A stretch of DNA of 17,336 bases, from contig JBFGEI010000037.1 in the NCBI GenBank assembly GCA_041580155.1, forward strand, positions 1 to 17,336, written 5' to 3'. Of the stretch, positions 6,354-13,052 are shown one piece after another (the first letter of the stretch is position 1; each line of letters starts with the position of its first letter). A model generated the notes under the pieces. It was not told where the DNA came from. It saw nothing but the letters and a program-made list of their open reading frames with translations, and did not search any database. The position numbers were made by a program, and so were the translations under genes. This DNA comes from Limimaricola sp041580155 (lineage in GTDB: Bacteria; Pseudomonadota; Alphaproteobacteria; Rhodobacterales; Rhodobacteraceae).

Positions 6354-6815
6354 ATGTCGTTCCAGCCCGACGAGACCGATCGGAAGATCCTGATCGAACT
6401 GCAGCGCGACGCCGGCCGATCGCTCGATGAAATCGCCAAGGCGGTGGGGTCGTCGAAGACCCCGGTGTGGAACCGGATCCGCAAGATGCGCGAGGCCGGG
6501 ATCATCGGCACCCAGACCGTGCTGCTCGATGCCGAGGCGCTGGGTTTCGAGGCGACGTTCTTCGTGCTGATCCGCACCTCAGAGCACGAGGCCGCCTGGC
6601 AGTCGAAGTTCCTGACCACGCTGCGCGACCGGCCCGAGGTGCAGGAGGCGCATCGGCTGGCCGGCGACATCGACTACATCCTGAAGGTCCGGGTGCGGAA
6701 TGCCCGCGCCTACGACGCCTTCTACCAGGCGCTGATCGCCGAGGTCCGGGTGCAGAGCGTCACCGCGCTGCTGTCGATGGAAGAGATCAAGTCGACGGTG
6801 GCGCTGCCGCTGTAG
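6354..6815 (+). CDS. Lrp/AsnC family transcriptional regulator, likely controlling sulfur assimilation
   Basis: The protein has 153 aa, the usual length for the family. The N-terminal winged helix-turn-helix runs over about residues 5-55 (ETDRKILIELQRDAGRSLDEIAKAVG, with recognition helix SSKTPVWNRIRKMREAGII). The RAM effector-binding domain follows (QEAHRLAGDIDYILKVRVRNARAYDAFYQALI, and near the end VTALLSMEEIKSTVALPL). Lrp proteins bind DNA as dimers that assemble into octamers and often respond to amino acids. The start is ATG at 6354 with AAGGA 9 nt upstream. The gene is divergent from the DUF2849-cysIH-DUF934-fpr cluster across a 142-bp gap holding repeated elements, so that cluster is its most likely target. 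A sulfur-related effector such as a cysteine precursor is plausible but not shown. It is convergent with the P450 gene, with 6 bp between the stops and no visible terminator. Confidence 0.92.
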   Translation: MSFQPDETDRKILIELQRDAGRSLDEIAKAVGSSKTPVWNRIRKMREAGIIGTQTVLLDAEALGFEATFFVLIRTSEHEAAWQSKFLTTLRDRPEVQEAHRLAGDIDYILKVRVRNARAYDAFYQALIAEVRVQSVTALLSMEEIKSTVALPL

Positions 6816-6821
6816 CCCCGG

Positions 6822-7988
6822 CTAGCCCATGCGCAGCAGCAGCCGGTCGAGCCCGTGGAAGTGATACAGGTCGGCGTAGCGCGGCGGTTCGGCCAGAACC
6901 AGGCCGGGGCAGCGCGCGAACAGCGCCTTCAGCGCGATCTCCAGTTCCAGCCGGGCCAGTGGCGCGCCGACGCAGAAATGGATGCCGGCGCCAAAGCTGG
7001 TGTTGGCCGGCCCCTGGCGCGCCGGGTCGAAGCGGTCCGGATCGGGGTAGGCGGCGGGGTCGCGGTTGGCGGCGCCCAGCAGGCAGGCGACCCGGTCGCC
7101 GCGGCGGAAGTCGTGACCGAACAGGGTGACGTCCTCGTAGACCCAGCGGGTGAACATGTGCAGCGGCGGGTCGAAGCGCAGCAGCTCTTCGACGGTCGCG
7201 GCGTCGATCTCGCGGATGTCACGCTCCAGCAGCGTCTTCACCGCGTTGCCCAGGGTGTGGACCGTGGCCTCGTGGCCGGCGTTCAGCAGCAGGATGCAGG
7301 TCGCGACCAATTCGTCGGTCGACAGCGTGTCGCCGGCCTCCTCGGCGGCGATCAGCTCGGAAATCAGGTCGTCGGCCGGGGCGCGGCGCCTGGCGGCGAT
7401 ATGGGTTTCGAGAAACCCCCGGAACGCCGTGGTCGCCTGAACCGCGGCGTCCTCCATCGCCCGGGTGCGGCGCGCCTGATACATGCCGACCATCGCGTTC
7501 GACCAGCTCAGCAGGTCGTCGGCGCGGTCCTCGGGCACCCCGAGCAGCCGGGCGATGACGATCACCGGCACGGGCCGCGCATAGGCGTCGAGCAGGTCGA
7601 ACGGACCGGCCGGAAACCGATCGATCATCCGCTGGCACAGCGCCTCGATCTCGGGTCCAAGCGCGGCGATCCGGCGCGAGGTGAAGGCGCGCAGCACCAG
7701 CCCGCGCAGCCGGGTGTGGCGCGGCCGCTCGAGTTCCAGCATCGAATGCGCCTCGACGTCGTAGAACGGCGCCAGATGCGCAGCGATCGGCGGCGCGTGT
7801 TCGGTCGGCGCCTCGCGGCCCAGCCTGCGGTCGCGCAGCAGCGCCGACACCGCGGCATGAGACACCGCGCAGGGCATGTCGTAATCGGACCAGAACACCA
7901 GGTCGCCGCCGGCGCGGGCACGGTGATAGAACCGGTAGGGGTCCTGGACGAAGTCGGGATCGGTGGGCGATTGGGTCAGGCGCAACAT
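6822..7988 (-). CDS. Cytochrome P450, bacterial soluble class
   Basis: The protein has 388 aa when read from the ATG at 7988 (MLRLTQSPTDPDFVQDPYRFYHRAR). Numbered from there, the heme-binding loop is SFGAGIHFCVGAPLARLE with Cys339 as the thiolate ligand. The ExxR pair is Glu268/Arg271, and the I-helix motif is AGHEAT (237-242), keeping the acidic residue and threonine used for oxygen activation. HTRLRGLVLRAFTSRR matches the C-helix region that contacts heme propionates. There is no membrane anchor, so it is cytosolic and needs separate ferredoxin and reductase partners, none of which is adjacent (fpr at 2140 could supply electrons). The substrate cannot be deduced. A TTG at 8024 would add 12 residues and is less likely; neither start has a clear ribosome site. 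It is divergent from dctB across 71 bp. Confidence 0.93.
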   Translation of the reverse strand: MLRLTQSPTDPDFVQDPYRFYHRARAGGDLVFWSDYDMPCAVSHAAVSALLRDRRLGREAPTEHAPPIAAHLAPFYDVEAHSMLELERPRHTRLRGLVLRAFTSRRIAALGPEIEALCQRMIDRFPAGPFDLLDAYARPVPVIVIARLLGVPEDRADDLLSWSNAMVGMYQARRTRAMEDAAVQATTAFRGFLETHIAARRRAPADDLISELIAAEEAGDTLSTDELVATCILLLNAGHEATVHTLGNAVKTLLERDIREIDAATVEELLRFDPPLHMFTRWVYEDVTLFGHDFRRGDRVACLLGAANRDPAAYPDPDRFDPARQGPANTSFGAGIHFCVGAPLARLELEIALKALFARCPGLVLAEPPRYADLYHFHGLDRLLLRMG

Positions 7989-8059
7989 GGCGGCATGGTT
8001 GGCGCGCGGCGCTGGCCATTGCAAGCGCCGAGGCGGTAGACAGGGGGCGGGGGATATTC

Positions 8060-9778
8060 ATGCGGCGGGTTCTGGCGGTTATCGGCTTTCTGGCACTGGT
8101 CGCGGGCTTCGCGGCCGGTGTCGGTGCGATCGGCTACCGTGCCGCGCTGGCCGAGCTGTCGCTGCGCGGTCAGTCCGACCTGGCGCTGGCCTCGGACCGG
8201 CTGACCGGTGAGCTGCAGCGCTACCGCGAGCTGGCGGTGCTGCTGGCCGATCACCCGGTGCTGCGGCCTGTCCCGCAGGGCGCCGATCTGCAGCAGGTCG
8301 CGCCGCTGCTGCGCCGGGTCGCCGACATGACCGGGTCGCTGGAGATCGCGCTGGTCGACGCCAGCGGCCGCGAGATCGGCGTCGCCGCCTCCGGGTCGGC
8401 GGCCGGGGCCAGCCACGCCGGGCAGCCCTGGTTCGAACGCGCGATGGACGGCGCGCTCGGGGTCGAGCATTTCGCAAGCCCGCGGCACGACCGGCGGGTC
8501 TTCGTCTTTGCGGCGCCGGTGTTCTCCGAAGCCGGTCCGGTGACAGGCGCGGTGATCGTGTCGGTCGACATCGAACAGGTCGAGGCGGCCTGGCGCGGCG
8601 ACCAGCCGGCGGTGTTCTTCACCGATGCCGCGGGCCGGGTCTTCGTGTCGAACCGCTCGGAATTGATCGGCCAGGGCCGCGACCCGCAGGGATTCGGCCC
8701 GGAACAGGTGCGGCGCCGCGGTGGCCACGAGATCTGGCGCATCGCCGGCGAACCCTACCTGCCGTCCCGGGCGCTGCACCTGACCCAGTATCTGCCGGTG
8801 ATCGGGCTGACCGGCGAGGCGCTGCTCGACGTGGCGCCGGTGCGGCGGATCGCCGACCTGCAGGCCGCGGCCGCGGCGGCGCTGTGCCTGGCCTTCGGGG
8901 CGCTGCTGTTTCTCGCCACCAACCGGCGCCGCACGCTGGCCCGGGCCAACACTGTGCTGGAGCAGCGGGTGGCGCGCCGTACCCGGGCGCTGCAGGCGGT
9001 CAACGCCGACCTGCGCCGCGAAGTGGCCGAGCGCGCCGCCGCCGAGGCCCGGCTGACCCGGGCGCAGGCCGACCTCGTGCAGGCCGGGAAGCTGTCGGCG
9101 CTGGGCCAGATGTCGGCCGGGATCAGCCACGAGCTGAACCAGCCGCTGATGGCGATCCGGTCCTTCGCCGAGAACGCCGAGACCTTTCTCGCGCGCGGCA
9201 ATCTCGACGCCGCGGCCAGCAACCTCGGCCGGATTTCCGAGCTGGGCCGCCGCATGGGCCGGATCATCCGCAACCTGCGCGCCTTCGCGCGGCAGGAAAG
9301 CGAGGCAGTGGTCGACGTCGATTTTTGCGCGGTGGTCGACGTGGCGCTGGAGATGGCGGCGCCGCGACTGCGCCAGGCCGAGGTGGCGCTGTCCTGGGCC
9401 GCGCCGGCCAAGCCGGTCCTGGTGCGCGGTGGCGAGGTGCGGCTGCAGCAGGTGGTGCTGAACTTGGTCGGCAACGCGATCGACGCGATGGAGCAGTCCG
9501 AGCACAAGCGCGTGTCGATCGGGCTCGAGACGACCGGGGCGCGGGCGGTGCTGACGGTGCGCGACACCGGCCCCGGGATCGGCGAGCCGGACCGGATCTT
9601 CGACCCGTTCTACACCACCAAGGAGGTCGGCGCCTCGGAGGGCATGGGGCTCGGCCTGTCGATCTCCTACGGGTTGGTGCAAAGCTTCGGCGGCGCGATC
9701 CGCGGCCGCAACCACCCCGGCGGCGGCGCGGTGTTCACCGTCGAGCTCGACCTCGCGCAGCGGGCGGCGGCGGCATGA
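8060..9778 (+). CDS. dctB: C4-dicarboxylate sensor histidine kinase DctB
   Basis: The protein has 572 aa. Transmembrane segment 1 spans about residues 4-26 and segment 2 about 268-287 (AAAAAALCLAFGALLFLA). Between them lies a periplasmic sensor of about 240 residues with a double-Cache (PDC) layout (LEIALVDASGREIG, PWFERAMDG, VFVFAAPVF, AVFFTDAAGRVFVSNRSELIG). A coiled coil (about 290-340) leads to the HisKA domain with His357 in ISHELNQPLMAIRSFAENAE, then the ATPase with N-box Asn472 (LNLVGNAIDAME), G1 DTGPGI (502-507), F-box FDPFYTTK and G2 GMGLGLS. This matches DctB of rhizobia, which senses succinate, malate and fumarate. The start is ATG at 8060, after a GGGGG tract 6 nt upstream. The stop overlaps the dctD start as ATGA. 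The ligand is inferred from family and from dctPQM downstream. Confidence 0.93.
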   Translation: MRRVLAVIGFLALVAGFAAGVGAIGYRAALAELSLRGQSDLALASDRLTGELQRYRELAVLLADHPVLRPVPQGADLQQVAPLLRRVADMTGSLEIALVDASGREIGVAASGSAAGASHAGQPWFERAMDGALGVEHFASPRHDRRVFVFAAPVFSEAGPVTGAVIVSVDIEQVEAAWRGDQPAVFFTDAAGRVFVSNRSELIGQGRDPQGFGPEQVRRRGGHEIWRIAGEPYLPSRALHLTQYLPVIGLTGEALLDVAPVRRIADLQAAAAAALCLAFGALLFLATNRRRTLARANTVLEQRVARRTRALQAVNADLRREVAERAAAEARLTRAQADLVQAGKLSALGQMSAGISHELNQPLMAIRSFAENAETFLARGNLDAAASNLGRISELGRRMGRIIRNLRAFARQESEAVVDVDFCAVVDVALEMAAPRLRQAEVALSWAAPAKPVLVRGGEVRLQQVVLNLVGNAIDAMEQSEHKRVSIGLETTGARAVLTVRDTGPGIGEPDRIFDPFYTTKEVGASEGMGLGLSISYGLVQSFGGAIRGRNHPGGGAVFTVELDLAQRAAAA

Positions 9779-11043
9779 CCCGGCGGGTGCTGCTGGTCGA
9801 CGATGACCGCGAGGTGCGCGAGGCGCTGGGCCAGACGCTGGAGCTCGGCGATCTCGAGCCGCTGCTCGCCGGGTCGTTCATCGAGGCCAAGGATCACCTT
9901 GTGGCCGATTTCGACGGGGTGGTGGTCACCGACATCCGGATGCCGGGGCGAGACGGGTTCCACCTGTTGGCGCAGGCAAGGGCGGTCGATCCCGAGCTGC
10001 CGGTGATCCTGCTGACTGGCGAAGGCGATGTCCCGATGGCGGTGCGGGCGATGGAGCAAGGCGCGCATGCGTTTCTCGAAAAGCCCTGCGCCCCGTCCGA
10101 GTTCCTCGCCGCAGTCCGGCAGGCGCTGGGCCTGCGCGACGAGGTGCTGGCGGCCCGCCGGGTCCGGCTGGCGCGGCAGTCCGGCGACGCCGCCTCGCGC
10201 ATGCTGGCCGGCAATTCGCTGCAGGCCGAGGCGCTGCGCGACCGGGTCCGCGCCGTCGCCAGGGCCAGCGCCGAGACGCTGGTCTGCGGCGCGCCGGGCA
10301 GCGGCACGTCGAAGGTCGCCGAGGTGATCCACCTGCTGTCGGCCTCGGCCCGTGCCCCCTTCGTCAAGCGCGCCAGCGCGGCGCTGGACGAGACCGCGCT
10401 GCACGCGGCGCTGGACGAGGCCGGCGCCGGCACGCTGTATCTCGACGAGGTGACGATGCTGCCGCCGGGGGCGCAATACGCGCTGCTCGACCGGCTCGAA
10501 GCCGCCGGCGCCGGCGCCGCGCTGCCGCACGCCCGGGTGATCGGCGGCACCACCCGCGATCCCGGCGCCGAGGCCGAGGCCGGTCGCTTCAACCCCGAGC
10601 TGTTCTGGCGGCTCGACCTGATGCGGGTGCGGATTCCGGCGCTGCGCGAGCGGCCGGACGACATCCCGGTGCTGTTCCGGCACTACGTCGCGCAGGCCTG
10701 CGAACAGGCCAACCTGCCCGTGCCCGCGATCACCCCCGACCTCGTTGCCTGGCTGATGGCGCAGGACTGGCCCGGCAATGCCCGGGCGCTGACCAGCGCC
10801 GCGATGCGCTTTGCGATGGGCGTCGGCCCGCGACCCGGCGAGGCCGAACCCGGGTCCGACGCCGGCGATCTCGGCCTGGCGGAACAACTGGCGCTGGTCG
10901 AGCGGTCGCTGCTGGTCGCGGCGCTGCGCCGCCACGCCGGCCACGCCACCCGCACCGCCGAGGCGCTGAAGCTGCCGCGCAAGACCTTCTACGACAAGCT
11001 GGCCCGGCACGGGCTGCGGCCCGAGGACTACCGCGAGGGCTGA
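9775..11043 (+). CDS. dctD: DctD-type response regulator with a degenerate sigma-54 activator (AAA+) domain lacking GAFTGA
   Basis: The protein has 422 aa. The receiver (1-120) is complete: acidic cluster 9-11, phospho-acceptor Asp53 (VVTDIRMPG), Thr81 and Lys103. The central NtrC-like domain keeps Walker B (GTLYLDEV, Asp224/Glu225), sensor I (RVIGGTTRD), RLDLMRVRIPALRERPDDIPVLFRHY and WPGNAR. The Fis-type helix-turn-helix (LRRHAGHATRTAEALKLPRKTFYDKLARHGL) is typical DctD. However, the P-loop reads GAPGSGTSK, so Thr178 stands where the Walker A lysine should be. Only 46 residues separate that position from Walker B Asp, against 65 in NtrC, and the missing 19 residues remove the L1 loop with GAFTGA. 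The first arginine finger is Asn273 (GRFNPELFWRL). It probably cannot remodel sigma-54 holoenzyme. R. capsulatus NtrC, which lacks GAFTGA and works with the housekeeping sigma factor, is the known parallel. The start overlaps the dctB stop by 4 nt. Confidence 0.92.
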   Translation: MTRRVLLVDDDREVREALGQTLELGDLEPLLAGSFIEAKDHLVADFDGVVVTDIRMPGRDGFHLLAQARAVDPELPVILLTGEGDVPMAVRAMEQGAHAFLEKPCAPSEFLAAVRQALGLRDEVLAARRVRLARQSGDAASRMLAGNSLQAEALRDRVRAVARASAETLVCGAPGSGTSKVAEVIHLLSASARAPFVKRASAALDETALHAALDEAGAGTLYLDEVTMLPPGAQYALLDRLEAAGAGAALPHARVIGGTTRDPGAEAEAGRFNPELFWRLDLMRVRIPALRERPDDIPVLFRHYVAQACEQANLPVPAITPDLVAWLMAQDWPGNARALTSAAMRFAMGVGPRPGEAEPGSDAGDLGLAEQLALVERSLLVAALRRHAGHATRTAEALKLPRKTFYDKLARHGLRPEDYREG

Positions 11044-11045
11044 CT

Positions 11046-11061
11046 GTGCGGTTTTCCGCAC
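11046..11061. promoter_or_regulatory. Perfect palindrome, candidate primary DctD binding site
   Basis: GTGCGG-TTTT-CCGCAC is a perfect 6-bp-arm palindrome three bases after the dctD stop. It closely resembles the GTGCGG/CCGCAC inverted repeats known upstream of rhizobial dctA. The overlapping palindrome TTTCCGC-N7-GCGGAAA (11053-11073) reuses its right half. It lies about 130 bp upstream of the candidate -24/-12 element and about 200 bp upstream of dctP. Confidence 0.6.
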
Positions 11062-11076
11062 GGTTAGCGGAAACAG

Positions 11077-11094
11077 CTGTGCGGTTGCTCGCGC
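11077..11094. promoter_or_regulatory. Second, degenerate DctD-like site
   Basis: CTGTGCGGTT is repeated exactly 33 bp after its first occurrence (11044-11053 and 11077-11086), about three helical turns. Here the right arm has decayed to TCGCGC (4 of 6 matches to CCGCAC). A strong plus a weak site in tandem is the arrangement known for DctD upstream of dctA. Confidence 0.5.
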
Positions 11095-11138
11095 AATACC
11101 GATGTCCGACCCAGCGCTCCACCGGACGCCGCGCGCAC

Positions 11139-11161
11139 AAATATATGAATTTCATATATTT
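11139..11161. repeat. AT-rich 23-bp perfect palindrome in the dctD-dctP gap
   Basis: Arms AAATATATGAA and TTCATATATTT (11 bp each) surround a single T. This is an extreme AT island in otherwise very GC-rich DNA. TTTTT follows directly (11159-11163), so a weak terminator-like hairpin after dctD is possible. Its place between the DctD-like sites and the promoter-proximal region equally suggests a bend or an operator for another regulator. It does not match the IHF consensus. Confidence 0.6.
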
Positions 11162-11178
11162 TTACCCGAGCTCCCGGC

Positions 11179-11194
11179 TGGGCGGAATGCCGCT
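11179..11194 (+). promoter_or_regulatory. Candidate -24/-12 (sigma-54-type) element upstream of dctP
   Basis: TGGGCGGAATGCCGCT has GG and GC separated by 10 bp, plus the G seven bases in and a final T, as in TGGCACG-N4-TTGCA. The TT before GC is CC. A start near 11205 would give a 57-nt leader before dctP. The spacing to the upstream palindromes also suits an enhancer-dependent promoter. A chance match is possible in GC-rich DNA, and the neighbouring DctD lacks GAFTGA. Confidence 0.35.
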
Positions 11195-11261
11195 TGAGAC
11201 GGATCCGGTTTCCGCGGTTCTCTGCGGCAGGAGTCACATTTCCTTGAGGGAGGAGCTTTCC

Positions 11262-12275
11262 ATGAACTACCTGTCCGTCGCGGCCACCGCCGCCGCCCTG
11301 GCAATCGCAGCCCAGGCCGCTCAGGCCGACACCGCCGGCTGCGATGCCGGTGAGACCGTGGTGAAATTCAGCCACGTCACCAACACCGACAAGCACCCCA
11401 AGGGCATCGCCGCCGAGCTTCTCAAGACCCGCGTCAACGAGGAGATGGACGGCACGATGTGCATGGAGGTGTTCCCGAACTCCACGCTTTACACCGACGA
11501 ACAGGTGATCGAGGCGATGCTGCGCGGCGACGTGCAGATGGCGGCGCCGTCGCTGTCGCTGTTTGAGTCAATCACCAAGGCCTACCGGCTGTTCGACCTG
11601 CCGTTCCTGTTCGACGACATCGCCGCGGTCGACGCCTTCCAGGCCTCCGAGAACGGCCAGGCGATGCTCGACGCGATGCAGCGTCGCGGCGTGCAGGGCC
11701 TCGGCTTCTGGCACAACGGCATGAAGCAGATGTCGGCCAACAAGCCGCTGCTCGAGCCGACCGACGCCAACGGGCTGAAATTCCGCGTGCAGCCTTCCGA
11801 CGTGCTGGTGGCGCAGATGCAGGCGCTCGGCGCCAGCCCGCAGCCGATGGCCTTCGCCGAGGTCTACGGCGCGCTGCAGACCGGCGTCGTCGACGGCCAG
11901 GAGAACACCTGGTCGAACATCTACGGCCAGAAGTTCTTCGAGGTGCAGGACGGCATCACCGAGACCGACCACGGCGTGCTCGACTACATGCTGGTGGCCA
12001 GCGTCGACTTCCTCGACAGCCTGGACCCGGCGGTGCGCGAGCAGCTGGTGACGATCACCGAAGAAGTCACCGCCGAGCGTAACGCCGCCGTCACCGAGGT
12101 CGACCTCGAGGCGCGGCAGGCGATCCTCGACGCCGGCGGCGTGATCCGCGAACTCACCGACGAGCAGCGCGCGGCTTGGGTCGAGATGATGAAGCCGGTC
12201 TGGGCCCAGTTCGAGGAAGAGGTCGGCGCCGACATGATCGCCGCCGCGCAGGAATCGAACGGCGCTACTCAGTAA
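11262..12275 (+). CDS. dctP: TRAP transporter periplasmic C4-dicarboxylate binding protein DctP
   Basis: The protein has 337 aa. It has a Sec signal peptide of about 22 residues (hydrophobic Ala/Leu core, cleavage likely after AAQA before DTAGC). The mature protein has the DctP fold signatures VVKFSHVTNTDKHPKGIAAELL, VFPNSTLYTDEQVIEAMLRGDVQMAAPS and FDLPFLFDD. GLKFRVQPSDV carries the conserved Arg175 that salt-bridges the ligand carboxylate, followed by VYGALQTGVVDGQENTWSNIYGQKFFEVQ. It captures succinate, malate or fumarate in the periplasm and delivers it to DctQM. The start is ATG at 11262, preceded by AGGAG with a 6-nt spacing. An upstream in-frame extension to 11046 is rejected because it would run through the regulatory gap and destroy the signal peptide. 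The substrate assignment follows family and the dctBD neighbours. Confidence 0.95.
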   Translation: MNYLSVAATAAALAIAAQAAQADTAGCDAGETVVKFSHVTNTDKHPKGIAAELLKTRVNEEMDGTMCMEVFPNSTLYTDEQVIEAMLRGDVQMAAPSLSLFESITKAYRLFDLPFLFDDIAAVDAFQASENGQAMLDAMQRRGVQGLGFWHNGMKQMSANKPLLEPTDANGLKFRVQPSDVLVAQMQALGASPQPMAFAEVYGALQTGVVDGQENTWSNIYGQKFFEVQDGITETDHGVLDYMLVASVDFLDSLDPAVREQLVTITEEVTAERNAAVTEVDLEARQAILDAGGVIRELTDEQRAAWVEMMKPVWAQFEEEVGADMIAAAQESNGATQ

Positions 12276-12293
12276 GCATCGGCCAAGAACCTG

Positions 12294-12322
12294 GGGACCG
12301 GGCCGCGCGGCGGCCCGGTCCC
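12294..12322 (+). terminator. Strong hairpin between dctP and dctQ, attenuator or mRNA-stabilising element
   Basis: A perfect 13-bp stem (GGGACCGGGCCGC, loop GCG, then its exact complement) lies 18 nt after the dctP stop and has no U-tract. Such structures in binding-protein operons protect the upstream message from 3' exonucleases or cause partial termination, so the binding protein exceeds the membrane subunits. Similar dctP-dctQ stem-loops are expected in related operons. Confidence 0.7.
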
Positions 12323-12357
12323 TGTCGCATCAGGGCACATCATCGGGGGGCAACAGG

Positions 12358-13050
12358 ATGAACGCGGTTCATTCCAAGGCAGGCGCGGGACGCTTCGGGC
12401 GTTTCGTGGAAGACTTCGAGGAGGGCGTGATCGCCTTCCTTCTCGGGGCGATGACGCTCCTGACCTGCTTCAACGTCATCATGCGGTACGGCTTCAACAG
12501 CTCGATCATCTGGAGCCTCGAGACGGTGCTGACGCTGTTCGCCTGGCTGGTGCTGTTCGGCGTCGCCTACGGCTTCAAGATCACCGCCCACCTCGGGGTC
12601 GATGCGGTGATCAACCTGCTGTCGCCGCGGCCGCGCCGGATCGTCGCGCTGCTGGCCTGCGCGCTGTCGCTGTTCTACGCGGTGCTGCTGCTGAAGGGCG
12701 CCTGGGACTACTGGGCGCCGTTTGCCGACCTGCCCAAGACCACCGGGGTCTGGCTGCCGACCGGCTTCGACACGGTGTCGCGCACTACGTCCTATTTCGA
12801 GACCGACCAGATCCCGATGTTCGAGTGGCTGCGGTTTCTCGAGGAGTGGATCAACTACGGCGACCGCTATTCCAAGATGCCGAGGGTGATTCCCTACCTG
12901 ATCCTGCCGATCGCCGCGGCGCTGATCCTGTTCCGGCTGATCCAGGCCACCTACCGGGTCTGGACCGGCGAATCCGCCAGCCTGATCGTCAGCCATGAAG
13001 CCGAAGACGCCGTCGCCGACGCCGCCCATCTGAACCGGGAGATCTCCTGA
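12358..13050 (+). CDS. dctQ: TRAP transporter small membrane subunit DctQ
   Basis: The protein has 230 aa, the usual size for DctQ. Four hydrophobic segments are seen at about 24-43 (VIAFLLGAMTLLTCFNVIMR), 50-73 (IIWSLETVLTLFAWLVLFGVAY), 94-115 (RIVALLACALSLFYAVLLLKG) and 177-198 (VIPYLILPIAAALILFRLI). The family motifs NVIMRYGFNSSIIWSLE and GVAYGFKITAHLGVDAV are present. DctQ is the four-helix partner that supports DctM in the Na+-coupled TRAP transporter. A long periplasmic loop of about 60 residues separates helices 3 and 4 (FDTVSRTTSYFETDQIPMF). The start is ATG at 12358, preceded by GGGGGG with a 7-nt spacing. It follows dctP after a large hairpin, and its stop lies 2 nt before dctM. Confidence 0.93.
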   Translation: MNAVHSKAGAGRFGRFVEDFEEGVIAFLLGAMTLLTCFNVIMRYGFNSSIIWSLETVLTLFAWLVLFGVAYGFKITAHLGVDAVINLLSPRPRRIVALLACALSLFYAVLLLKGAWDYWAPFADLPKTTGVWLPTGFDTVSRTTSYFETDQIPMFEWLRFLEEWINYGDRYSKMPRVIPYLILPIAAALILFRLIQATYRVWTGESASLIVSHEAEDAVADAAHLNREIS

Positions 13051-13052
13051 CC

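Noticed and set aside
6816..6821. Terminator between the Lrp and P450 genes
   Set aside because: Only 6 bp separate the stops, and no hairpin with a U-tract is visible nearby.
7976..9715. A 579-codon open frame on the minus strand opposite dctB
   Set aside because: It lies opposite an intact histidine kinase, is rich in Arg, Gly, Gln and His as expected for antisense of GC-rich DNA, and has no domain.
11139..11161. AT palindrome as an IHF site
   Set aside because: Neither strand matches WATCAANNNNTTR well enough.
11046..11261. In-frame upstream extension of dctP
   Set aside because: It would bury the signal peptide and cover the palindromes. The ATG at 11262 has an excellent AGGAG site.
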